From NCBI GenBank assembly GCA_002339345.1, contig DDKM01000078.1:1-8022 (forward strand): DNA of 8,022 nucleotides, given 5' to 3'. Made by a program: the position numbers and the translations under genes. The notes under the pieces were generated by a model. That model was not told the origin of the DNA. It searched no databases and was given only the letters and a program-made list of their open reading frames with translations. This document shows positions 1 through 5,956 of this stretch, piece after piece; positions within the stretch are counted from its first letter, which is position 1; the number at the start of each line of letters is the position of its first letter. The stretch is from Firmicutes bacterium UBA2598. Lineage in GTDB: Bacteria; Bacillota; PH28-bin88.

Positions 1-56
1 TCGATACCGCTAGTTTCTTGCACCTGCTATTTGGTTAAGCCCTTTATAAAAAATTT

Positions 57-84
57 TCGACAATGTTCTTTGTATTCCTACAAT
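57..84 (+). promoter_or_regulatory. Possible sigma-A promoter
   Basis: A -35-like TCGACA (57-62) and a -10-like TACAAT (79-84) are separated by 16 bases in an AT-rich stretch, each one mismatch from consensus. It points rightward, but the next plus-strand start codon is about 400 bases away at 484 and the space between holds only an antisense gene remnant. It may be an orphan promoter left by rearrangement, the distant promoter of the typA transcript, or chance in AT-rich DNA. Apart from this, positions 1-119 show nothing I can support. Confidence 0.27.
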
Positions 85-119
85 ACTAAGCTAGCTTTGT
101 TGAAAAAAGTTTTCGTCAT

Positions 120-436
120 TTATCGACACACTACGTAATTTAACCGCACGGCCCGAAACTTCGCGCCAAGGCCATTGACATACAAAAAGGGAAAGTGGCC
201 CGGATGATTTGGGCCACTTCCTCCCGGTAGGGTGTGCCGGAAGTGCGGAAAAAGGTAGAAATCAAACTCCCTGTTCACCCCATCCAGGTTGGCCAGGGCA
301 ATACTCAGCACCAGTGAATCACAGATAGCCATGGCGGCCGTATAGAAGTTGGCAAATCCAGTGGGGTTGGTGCTTTTGGCGATGATGGCCAGGTCCGCGT
401 TCTGCCCGATAGGGGAGTTTGATCTGGCAAACCGGT
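120..436 (-). pseudogene. Remnant resembling SIS-domain (RpiR-like) regulator C-terminus
   Basis: Read on the minus strand, this stretch gives SPIGQNADLAIIAKS followed by a segment containing GFANFYTAAMAICDSL and VLSIALANLDG. The 'SPI...AD..I.A' turn and the following 'D.L..A.A' helix resemble the end of the sugar-isomerase (SIS) fold in MurR/RpiR-family sugar-phosphate regulators. There is no DNA-binding domain and no plausible start: an in-frame TAA lies directly before the first possible codon at 440, with only about 45 bases to the next gene stump. Near position 250 the sensible reading seems to move to another frame (SGTPYREEVAQIIRATFPF), suggesting a frameshift as well as loss of the 5' part. 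I read it as a decayed fragment. The family call rests on pattern resemblance only and could be wrong. Confidence 0.4.
193..219 (-). terminator. Hairpin, possible terminator of the decayed minus-strand gene
   Basis: AAGTGGCCC (193-201) and GGGCCACTT (211-219) form a perfect 9-bp stem with a 9-base loop. On the minus strand the stem is followed by TCCC and then a five-T run (184-188), which is terminator-like although the T run is displaced by four bases. If the shifted reading EEVAQIIRATFP is real coding sequence, the symmetry may be incidental. Confidence 0.35.
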
Positions 437-483
437 GCAATTAGGGTTAAAATGAGGACAAAATGCATGCAGGAGGGAAAACA

Positions 484-603
484 TTGGCCAAGGCTGTCAT
501 TGAAACAGATAAGGGAAATATTGTGCTGGAACTGTTCGACAAGGAAGCCCGGACAGGCAACGATTTGTCGGATAAGCATAATCAATTTGCACGGAAGGAT
601 TAA
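484..603 (+). pseudogene. Truncated cyclophilin-type peptidyl-prolyl isomerase (N-terminal stump)
   Basis: A TTG start at 484, placed six bases after a perfect AGGAGGG (471-477), opens a 39-residue frame beginning MAKAVIETDKGNIVLELFDK. This is the first beta-hairpin of bacterial cyclophilins (PpiB type), which are normally about 140-200 residues. Similarity ends after KEA near 549; the rest (RTGNDLSDKHNQFARKD) is not cyclophilin-like, and no catalytic region (the FHR/Q..F..GG motifs) follows in any frame. The frame stops two bases before the typA ATG, so if translated it would deliver ribosomes directly onto typA. I infer a deletion that removed most of the isomerase and left its translation start upstream of typA. 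A functional leader peptide is possible but unsupported. Confidence 0.55.
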
Positions 604-605
604 CC

Positions 606-2387
606 ATGAAACAAAACATGATTCGCAACCTGGCCATTATAGCCCACGTGGACCACGGCAAAACCACCCTGGTTGATGGAATGCTGAAACAGAGCGGTGT
701 TTTCCATGAAAAACAGGTGGTGGAGGAGCGGATACTGGACCGTAACGACCTGGAACGGGAACGGGGCATCACCATCATGGCCAAAAACACCGCCGTTTTT
801 TATGAGGGCTACCGCTTGAACATCGTGGATACGCCCGGCCACGCCGATTTCGGCGGGGAAGTGGAACGGATTGTACAGATGGTGGATGGGGTGCTGCTGC
901 TGGTGGATGCCTCGGAAGGCCCCATGCCCCAGACCCGGTTCGTGCTGCGCAAGGCCCTGGCCGCAGGGTTAGCCCCCATTGTGGTGATCAATAAAATTGA
1001 CCGGCCGCAGGCGAGGCCGGCAGAGGTTTTGGATGAAGTGCTGGAACTGTTCATGGAGCTGGAAGCCAATGATGAACAGCTGGACTTCCCGGTGATTTAC
1101 ACCAATGCCCGGACAGGCACTGCTACGGAAGATCCCTCTGTACCGGGTGTTGACTTAAAACCACTCTTTGCGATGATTGTGGAAAGGGTGCCGCCTCCCG
1201 GCGGGAACCCGGCAGGACCGCTACAACTGGGAGTAACCATGATTGATTACGACCCATATGTCGGCCGCCAGGCGGTAGGACGCATCCACCAGGGGAGACT
1301 CTACGCCAAACAAGAAGTGGCGGTAATCGGGGCGGACGGGGTTCCCCGGCGCCAGCGGCTGGCGGGCATCTATGTTTTTGACGGGCTAAAGAAGGTGCCG
1401 GTTGATTCGGCAACGGCCGGGGAGATCGTGGTGGTGGCCGGGCTGGATGACATCAATGTGGGTGACACCGTGGCCGACCCGGACAACCCCGCCCCTTTAA
1501 ACTTCGTGGCCATTGATGAGCCCACGGTGGCGGTGACCTTTCTGGTTAATAAAAGCCCCTTTGCGGGACAGGAGGGGGAATATGTCACCACCCGCAAGCT
1601 AGGTGAGCGGTTGATGCGGGAACTGGAATCCGATGTCAGCCTGCGGGTAAAGGCCACCGACTCGCCGGACGCATTTCTGGTATCCGGCCGGGGGGAGTTG
1701 CACCTATCCATCCTGATGGAGACCATGCGCCGGGAGGGGTACGAGTTCGAGGTATCCCGTCCCCAGGTCATCGAACGGGAGCTGGATGGGGTAAAGTGTG
1801 AGCCCATTGAAGAACTGGTTATAGATGTCCCTGAAGCTTATGTGGGTATTGTCATGGAACGACTGGGACCCCGCAAAAGTGAACTAGTAAATATGACGCC
1901 AAAGGCGGACGGTTACGTCCACCTGGAGTTTCACATCCCCACCCGGGGCCTCTTCGGGTTCCGGTCTGAATTTTTGACTGATACCAAGGGACTTGGCACC
2001 ATACACCATTCCTTTCACCACTACGCCCCATACCGGGGGGACATCCCCAGCCGTAACCGGGGTTCCCTGGTGGCTTTTGAGACGGGTGAAACCACCGCCT
2101 ACGGACTGGAAAACGCCCAGGAACGTGGCGAGCTGTTTGTGGGTGTGGGTGTGCCGGTTTACCGGGGGATGGTGGTGGGTGAACACGCCAGGCCGGGTGA
2201 TCTGCCCATTAATGTCTGCAAAAAAAAGGCGCTGACCAACATCCGCAGCTCCACGGCGGAGATTTCCACCAAACTCACTCCGCCCAGGGCCATGGGCCTG
2301 GAACAGTGTCTGGAATTTATTGCCGATGACGAGTTGGTGGAAGTGACGCCCAAATCCATCCGCATGCGCAAACGATCCATGACGTAA
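606..2387 (+). CDS. typA: Ribosome-associated GTPase TypA/BipA
   Basis: This is a translational GTPase of the EF-G/LepA class. In known bacteria it binds the 70S ribosome, assists 50S assembly and is needed under cold or other stress. The G motifs are intact: G1 AHVDHGKT (13-20), G2 RGIT (53-56), G3 DTPGH (75-79), G4 NKID (129-132) and a G5-like NARTG (167-171). Beta-barrel domain II and the EF-G-like domains follow, and the TypA-specific C-terminal domain is recognisable in PTRGLFGFRSEFLTDTKG and NVCKKKALTNIRSS. At 593 residues it is slightly shorter than the usual 605-615 but has no visible gap. ATG 606 is preceded by GGAAGGA at suitable spacing. The gene is followed at once by a strong terminator and has no functional partner in the window, so it looks like a stand-alone housekeeping gene. 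Its original upstream neighbour appears to have been deleted. Confidence 0.97.
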   Translation: MKQNMIRNLAIIAHVDHGKTTLVDGMLKQSGVFHEKQVVEERILDRNDLERERGITIMAKNTAVFYEGYRLNIVDTPGHADFGGEVERIVQMVDGVLLLVDASEGPMPQTRFVLRKALAAGLAPIVVINKIDRPQARPAEVLDEVLELFMELEANDEQLDFPVIYTNARTGTATEDPSVPGVDLKPLFAMIVERVPPPGGNPAGPLQLGVTMIDYDPYVGRQAVGRIHQGRLYAKQEVAVIGADGVPRRQRLAGIYVFDGLKKVPVDSATAGEIVVVAGLDDINVGDTVADPDNPAPLNFVAIDEPTVAVTFLVNKSPFAGQEGEYVTTRKLGERLMRELESDVSLRVKATDSPDAFLVSGRGELHLSILMETMRREGYEFEVSRPQVIERELDGVKCEPIEELVIDVPEAYVGIVMERLGPRKSELVNMTPKADGYVHLEFHIPTRGLFGFRSEFLTDTKGLGTIHHSFHHYAPYRGDIPSRNRGSLVAFETGETTAYGLENAQERGELFVGVGVPVYRGMVVGEHARPGDLPINVCKKKALTNIRSSTAEISTKLTPPRAMGLEQCLEFIADDELVEVTPKSIRMRKRSMT

Positions 2388-2406
2388 ACTGAAGGTAAAT
2401 GAAGAA

Positions 2407-2446
2407 GGCATCCCCCACAGCTTTCGCCCAGAGGGATGCCCTTTTT
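2407..2446 (+). terminator. Rho-independent terminator of typA
   Basis: GGCATCCC (2407-2414) pairs perfectly with GGGATGCC (2433-2440), followed by C and TTTTT (2442-2446). It begins 20 bases after the typA stop codon. On the minus strand the same stem is followed by a T-rich stretch (TTCTTCATTT), so it may also stop transcription arriving from larA and the kinase remnant. Confidence 0.85.
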
Positions 2447-2478
2447 CGTAGGGATCAATGCCCGGCGGCAGCACCTTT

Positions 2479-2673
2479 TCACCCGGACACTGCTTCAAAA
2501 GCTTGAATGGCATTTTGCACCAGATTGGTCACAACCTCTCAATGGCGGTGCTATTGACCTGAACCAGACGGCCATCAGGCCGGGAAAAGAGAATGATGTC
2601 GGGAAAGTCCTCAAACAGAAGATAGTACCGCACTTCCTCCGCCGGTTTCCGCCCCGTGATGTCCCGCACCACA
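2479..2673 (-). pseudogene. Scar of a PAS-domain sensor histidine kinase
   Basis: Minus-strand translation gives VVRDITGRKPAEE (the end of a PAC motif) and then a PAS start containing LLFEDFPDIILF and PDGRLVQVNSTAIERL, after which the frame stops at about 2530. One frame over, starting at about 2538, comes VVTNLVQNAIQAFEAVSG and a stop at 2479. That second piece is the N-box helix of a histidine-kinase ATPase domain. The rest of the PAS fold, the phospho-accepting H-box and the G-boxes are missing. PAS and N-box meet over a shared AGGTTG, consistent with an internal deletion between short repeats, plus loss of both ends. It cannot encode a working kinase. It lies directly downstream of larA, so the lost kinase may once have neighboured this operon. 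Confidence 0.6.
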
Positions 2674-2696
2674 GGTCCAGTGCTGTATGCTGGACC
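2674..2696 (-). other. Perfect hairpin just after larA
   Basis: GGTCCAG (2674-2680) and CTGGACC (2690-2696) form a 7-bp perfect stem with a 9-base loop, 18 bases after the larA stop codon. No T run follows on the minus strand, so it is not a standard intrinsic terminator. It could protect the 3' end of the operon mRNA or mark the join between larA and the kinase scar. Confidence 0.4.
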
Positions 2697-2713
2697 TTCG
2701 TTATGAAACCCTT

Positions 2714-3970
2714 TTACTGAGCCATCCGTGGTAAGGTGGAACCGCCATAGGGCAGTACCCATACGGTGGCATTGGGACCCTTTTCCTGCAGGGCATCCTG
2801 CAAGGCTTCCTGGAAGGAGGTCTTGGGTACAAAGTAGAGTTCCCGCACAGCCTCTTCTTCCATGGCGGAAACGAGGTAAACCGTTGCCTTTTTCAATATC
2901 CTGGCAATGGCAGCGGCCTTGTGCCCGCCCATCATGAACTTTCGGCGCAAGCGCTCCAGAATGTCATCCAATGATTCGGCTTCCCGCATCCAGGAGAGGA
3001 ACACCTCTTCCCCGGCCCCTTCCCGGCACTCCGCCACAACAATGATAATCCCGCCTGGTTTAACGGCATACTGGGCGTTTTCCATGGCCTTTTGGGTCTG
3101 GTAAACGTTCAGGTCCTTGGGAAAACCGCCGGCGGAGACCACAACAATGTCAGCCAGGGTATTTATGGAGAGTTTATACATGCGGTCGATGGTCTGACAA
3201 CCTACCACGTGGGCCTGGCGGGGATGTCCGGCAACGGCCTGGACGATTTCTTTTTTCTCATTGAGCACAACGTTCAGGATGAAGTCAATGCCGACCTTCT
3301 CCCCGATTTCCTCCATGTCTTCGCGAAATGGGTTACCCTCCATCTTCCCTATTTCCGACTCCGGCATCAACTGGAGGGCATGGTGGGTTTCAATGGAACG
3401 GCGGCTGGAGGCACCAGGCATGATGGCCTTGGCTCCCCCGCTATAACCGGCACAGTAGTGGTACTCCACATTACCGGTACAGATGCGGATATCCGCCTCA
3501 GCCACCGGTCGGCAGATCTCGATGGGAGTTCCTCTGGAAGTTTCTCCATAGGAAACAAAGTCCTCCACTGCCAGGCTGTCCACACATTTAAAACGATTAT
3601 AGTACTCCTCACCTAATAGCATGCGCTGCTCTTCCTTGGTATGTTCGCGGTGAATTCCCAGACCAAAGACGATGGTTATATTCTGGTCAGGAACACCGGT
3701 CCTGGCCAACTCCTCCAATAGTGGTGGCAGCAATTTTTTGGTGGGAGAGGGTCTGGTAATGTCACTAACCATGATAGCCACCCGGTGGCGGGGCTGCACC
3801 AGCTCGTTTAAGGGTTTGGTACCGATAGGCTCCCGCAATGCCCGGCGGATTTCCGCCTGCTCATCGGGCACACCGGGCATCTCGTTCGGATAAAGAATAC
3901 CTAAAAGGTTCTCGGCTGGAACGGAGATCTCCAACTCCTGCTGGCCGTATTTTAATTTACATGTCGGCAT
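2714..3970 (-). CDS. larA: LarA-family nickel-pincer 2-hydroxyacid racemase/epimerase
   Basis: LarA-family enzymes (DUF2088 N-terminal domain) racemise or epimerise 2-hydroxyacids by hydride transfer, using a nickel-pincer nucleotide tethered to a lysine. Key residues of Lactobacillus LarA all have counterparts: D70 and R73 in SDITRP (D72, R75), H107 in GIHR (H108), H171 in EYHYCAGYSGGAK (H174), K181 as the cofactor lysine (K184), H197 as the nickel ligand (H200) and K294 (K298). The protein is therefore probably catalytic. A TTG two bases after the leuD stop (3994) would add eight residues but lacks a ribosome binding site. I chose ATG 3970, which follows AGGGGTGA (3978-3985) and gives the family-typical start MPTCKLKYGQ (418 residues). 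It is the last gene of the operon, 26 bases after leuD. No cofactor genes larB, larC or larE are in the window. Family members act on lactate, malate, phenyllactate, 2-hydroxyglutarate and others; the substrate here is unknown, perhaps the acid handled by the adjacent hydro-lyase. Confidence 0.9.
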   Translation of the reverse strand: MPTCKLKYGQQELEISVPAENLLGILYPNEMPGVPDEQAEIRRALREPIGTKPLNELVQPRHRVAIMVSDITRPSPTKKLLPPLLEELARTGVPDQNITIVFGLGIHREHTKEEQRMLLGEEYYNRFKCVDSLAVEDFVSYGETSRGTPIEICRPVAEADIRICTGNVEYHYCAGYSGGAKAIMPGASSRRSIETHHALQLMPESEIGKMEGNPFREDMEEIGEKVGIDFILNVVLNEKKEIVQAVAGHPRQAHVVGCQTIDRMYKLSINTLADIVVVSAGGFPKDLNVYQTQKAMENAQYAVKPGGIIIVVAECREGAGEEVFLSWMREAESLDDILERLRRKFMMGGHKAAAIARILKKATVYLVSAMEEEAVRELYFVPKTSFQEALQDALQEKGPNATVWVLPYGGSTLPRMAQ

Positions 3971-3996
3971 GGGCAATTCACCCCTTTCTGGCAATG

Positions 3997-4503
3997 TTAC
4001 TTCTCAATCCTGCTTGCGGACCGCAGGTAGGACACCAGCCCACCCTTTTCCAGGATCGCCATGACATAGGGTGGCATCTTGGCCACGGTAATTTCCGTGT
4101 CGCTCCCGGGAATGCGGATCAAACCATCATACAGGTCTATTTCCATATATGTGCCGTCCTCCACCTGCTGGGCGATACCCGGACAGATAATCGCCGGTAA
4201 ACCGAGGTTAATGGCATTTCTATAAAATATGCGAGCGAAGGAATCAGCGATCACTGCTTTAAAGCCGGCATGGATCAGGGTGATCACGGCGTGTTCCCGG
4301 CTGGACCCGCAACCGAAGTTTTTCCCTCCCACCAGTATTCCCGGGTGTTTTAGGCGACGAAGGAAAAACGGATCCACCCCCTCCATGGCATGTTTGCCGA
4401 TCTCCTGGGGATCGGTGAGTTCCAGGTACCGTCCAGGATAGATCTGGTCTGTATCGATATTGTTCCCTACCCGTAAAACATAACCCTTAACTATCCCAGC
4501 CAT
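3997..4503 (-). CDS. leuD: Aconitase-family hydro-lyase small subunit (LeuD / 3-isopropylmalate dehydratase type)
   Basis: This is the swivelling small subunit that completes the active site of a two-subunit isopropylmalate isomerase or homoaconitase-type enzyme. At 168 residues it has the expected length. Visible motifs are NNIDTDQIYPGRYL (14-27), GGKNFGCGSSREHA (59-72, with the substrate-binding SSRE) and a stretch containing AVIADSFARIFYRNAINLG (83-101). The specificity loop after the DTD motif reads YLEL (26-29). As I recall, methanogen homoaconitase has YLRT there and the paralogous isopropylmalate isomerase has YLV followed by a hydrophobic residue, so the substrate is not settled. The ATG lies inside the end of the large-subunit gene (17-bp overlap) with its ribosome binding site GAGAGGTGAAGG in that coding sequence, implying translational coupling and 1:1 subunits. 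Genome annotation would probably say 3-isopropylmalate dehydratase; 2,3-dimethylmalate, citramalate or homocitrate-type substrates are alternatives. Confidence 0.9.
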   Translation of the reverse strand: MAGIVKGYVLRVGNNIDTDQIYPGRYLELTDPQEIGKHAMEGVDPFFLRRLKHPGILVGGKNFGCGSSREHAVITLIHAGFKAVIADSFARIFYRNAINLGLPAIICPGIAQQVEDGTYMEIDLYDGLIRIPGSDTEITVAKMPPYVMAILEKGGLVSYLRSASRIEK

Positions 4504-5779
4504 TTTCCTTCACCTCTCCAAAGGTAGTTGAGCTCAGCCATTCCCTGGGATCACAGAGGTACCCGGCCAGGGCGGAGGCGGCCACAGTGGCCGGGGAAGC
4601 CACATAGACCTCAGCCTCTGTGCTGCCCATTCTCCCTGGAAAGTTCCGGCTGGAGGCAGTCACACAGGCTTCACCGGGAGCCAGCACGCCCAGGTGTGTT
4701 CCCAGGCAGGGACCACACCCCGGAGTGGACAGGGTGGCCCCTGCCGCCAGGAGGGTCTGAATATAACCCTTGTCAATGGCCTGCATCAACACCTCTGTGG
4801 ATGCCGGGATAATCAGCAGGCGTGTGCCAGGAGCAACCTTTTTACCGGCCAAAATGGAGGCTGCTACGGCAATATCTTCCAACCGCCCACCGGTACAGGT
4901 GCCAATGAGACCCTGGTGGATTCGTTTCCTGCCGCCAGCTTTTACAGGCACCACATTGTCAATGCTATGGGGAATGGCTACCTGTGGTTCTAAATTACCC
5001 ACATCGAAGATATACTCGGCTGCATACCGGTAACCTGCATCGGTTTCAAACACCTCGAATTCCCCTGCCCGGGACCGGACATACTCCAAAACCGCCGTAT
5101 CCGGCTGAATGTAAGCAGTTTTCGCCCCCATCTCCACCGCCATATTGCATAGCACCATCCGCTCCGATAGAGGCATTGCCTGCACAGTCTCCCCCAAGTA
5201 TTCCACAGCCTTGTAAGTGGCTACATCAGCCCCCAGTTTGCCGATGATGTGCAGAATGACGTCCTTAGCGGTTACGCCGTGCGGTAAGGTCCCTTCAATC
5301 CGAAAAGCCAGCACTTCTGGGACCAGCATCCATGTCTTGCCTGTAGCCAAAATGGCCGCCAAATCCGTTGCCCCCACCCCGGTACCAAAGGCTCCCAGGG
5401 CACCGTGGGTGGTGGTGTGGGAATCGGTGATCACCACCACACTGCCTGGGCGGCTGAGGCCCGCTTCCATCAACACCTGGTGGCAAACACCGGTATTGAC
5501 ATCAAATACCCCCCCGATACCCTGGCTTTCGGCAAACTCCCGCATTTCCTTCTGGTTAGCTGCCGACTTGATGGTGGGTGCAGGTGCATAATGGTCAAGA
5601 AAGAACACCACCTTGGAGGGGTCCCACACCCTGGGTGTTCCAATCTCCCGGAAGGACTGCAAAACCTGCAGGTAAAGGTCATTGATGCCCGCCACATCCA
5701 CCGCAACGGTGACGATATCCCCTGGTCGCACCTCCCGCTGGCCTGAAGCTTTGGCTAAAATTTTTTCCAGTGCGTGCAA
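4487..5779 (-). CDS. leuC: Aconitase-family hydro-lyase large subunit (LeuC / 3-isopropylmalate dehydratase type)
   Basis: This is the catalytic [4Fe-4S] subunit of a two-subunit dehydratase/isomerase, 430 residues, matching the short archaeal-type LeuC/HacA branch. The cluster cysteines are C295 in GTCTGGR and C355/C358 in TPGCGPCLG. Other signatures are FLDHYAPAP (60-68), GVCHQVLMEAG (97-107), TDSHTTTHGALGAFGTGVG (118-136) and SRNFPGRMGS (377-386). The open frame reaches back to 5947, but those 56 extra residues have no family similarity and would run through the operators and sigma-54 promoter. The TTG at 5779, six bases after GGAGGG, gives the family-typical start MHALEKILAKASG. It is the first gene of the leuC-leuD-larA operon, directly behind its likely activator. 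No leuA, leuB or ilv gene is present, so a catabolic or fermentative malate-type hydroxyacid is at least as likely as leucine biosynthesis. Confidence 0.9.
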   Translation of the reverse strand: MHALEKILAKASGQREVRPGDIVTVAVDVAGINDLYLQVLQSFREIGTPRVWDPSKVVFFLDHYAPAPTIKSAANQKEMREFAESQGIGGVFDVNTGVCHQVLMEAGLSRPGSVVVITDSHTTTHGALGAFGTGVGATDLAAILATGKTWMLVPEVLAFRIEGTLPHGVTAKDVILHIIGKLGADVATYKAVEYLGETVQAMPLSERMVLCNMAVEMGAKTAYIQPDTAVLEYVRSRAGEFEVFETDAGYRYAAEYIFDVGNLEPQVAIPHSIDNVVPVKAGGRKRIHQGLIGTCTGGRLEDIAVAASILAGKKVAPGTRLLIIPASTEVLMQAIDKGYIQTLLAAGATLSTPGCGPCLGTHLGVLAPGEACVTASSRNFPGRMGSTEAEVYVASPATVAASALAGYLCDPREWLSSTTFGEVKENGWDS

Positions 5780-5785
5780 TCTGTT

Positions 5786-5791
5786 CCCTCC
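5786..5791 (-). promoter_or_regulatory. Ribosome binding site that sets the leuC start
   Basis: On the minus strand GGAGGG is followed by six bases (AACAGA) and then TTG at 5779-5777. No comparable site precedes the upstream starts of the same open frame, so this decides the start of the large subunit. Confidence 0.8.
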
Positions 5792-5818
5792 ATCCAGCAA
5801 TGATTTTCTGCTCTTTTT

Positions 5819-5834
5819 AGCAAAATCTATACCG
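5819..5834 (-). promoter_or_regulatory. Sigma-54 (-24/-12) promoter of the leuC-leuD-larA operon
   Basis: The minus strand reads CGGTATAGATTTTGCT: GG at 5833-5832, exactly ten bases, then GC at 5821-5820. The -12 half, TTTTGCT, matches the TTGC(A/T) consensus fully; the -24 half keeps the invariant GG but departs from GGCACG. Transcription would begin near 5808, leaving a leader of about 29 bases before the TTG start. A sigma-54 activator gene lies just upstream, and the repeated sites at 5887-5955 fall about 85-140 bases before the start point, the usual enhancer distance. TATAGA within the same sequence could be read as a sigma-A -10, but it has no good -35. Confidence 0.7.
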
Positions 5835-5886
5835 GACTGGTAGAACCCCGAATACAGGCAGCTGTGCCTTAGGCTCACCCGATTGC

Positions 5887-5955
5887 GCTGCAGAATGCAA
5901 CGCCAGGAAGCTGCAAAATGCAACAGCTCCCCAATGGACCGTTGCACTTCACAAC
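5887..5955 (-). promoter_or_regulatory. Three enhancer sites (UAS) for the sigma-54 activator
   Basis: Three 15-bp elements, written on the plus strand: GCTGCAGAATGCAAC (5887-5901), GCTGCAAAATGCAAC (5910-5924) and GTTGCACTTCACAAC (5941-5955). The first two differ at one position; all fit the imperfect palindrome G(C/T)TGCA-N3-TGCAAC, the third with two mismatches in one arm. Centres are 23 and 31 bases apart, about two and three helical turns. They fill the space right after the activator's stop codon and sit where NtrC-type proteins bind to loop onto a -24/-12 promoter. A dimer with a Fis-type HTH would suit the two-fold symmetry. Confidence 0.65.
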
Positions 5956-5956
5956 A

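Noticed and set aside
425..453. TGGCAA-N17-TAAAAT as a promoter for the cyclophilin stump and typA
   Set aside because: The -10 is good, but the -35 matches only three of six bases; too weak to list as a feature, though some promoter must lie upstream of typA.
463..470. TGCATGCA-like palindrome before the cyclophilin stump as a copy of the activator binding site
   Set aside because: It lacks the three-base centre and the flanking G/C positions of the 15-bp motif, and overlaps an ordinary ribosome binding site.
1884..2513. Long minus-strand open frame of 209 codons across the end of typA
   Set aside because: It is antisense to strongly conserved typA codons, lacks any recognisable domain and a ribosome binding site, and crosses the typA terminator; a shadow frame.
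2436..2720. Plus-strand 94-codon open frame after the typA terminator
   Set aside because: It is the antisense of the kinase scar, starts inside the typA terminator and has no ribosome binding site.
3092..3616. 174-codon plus-strand open frame inside larA
   Set aside because: Antisense to intact LarA catalytic motifs, with no family resemblance; a shadow of codon bias.
5887..5905. TGGCGTTGCATTCTGC on the minus strand as a sigma-54 promoter
   Set aside because: GG and GC are eleven bases apart rather than ten, a spacing sigma-54 does not tolerate well, and the sequence is part of one of the repeated enhancer sites. The correctly spaced CGGTATAGATTTTGCT further downstream is a better promoter.
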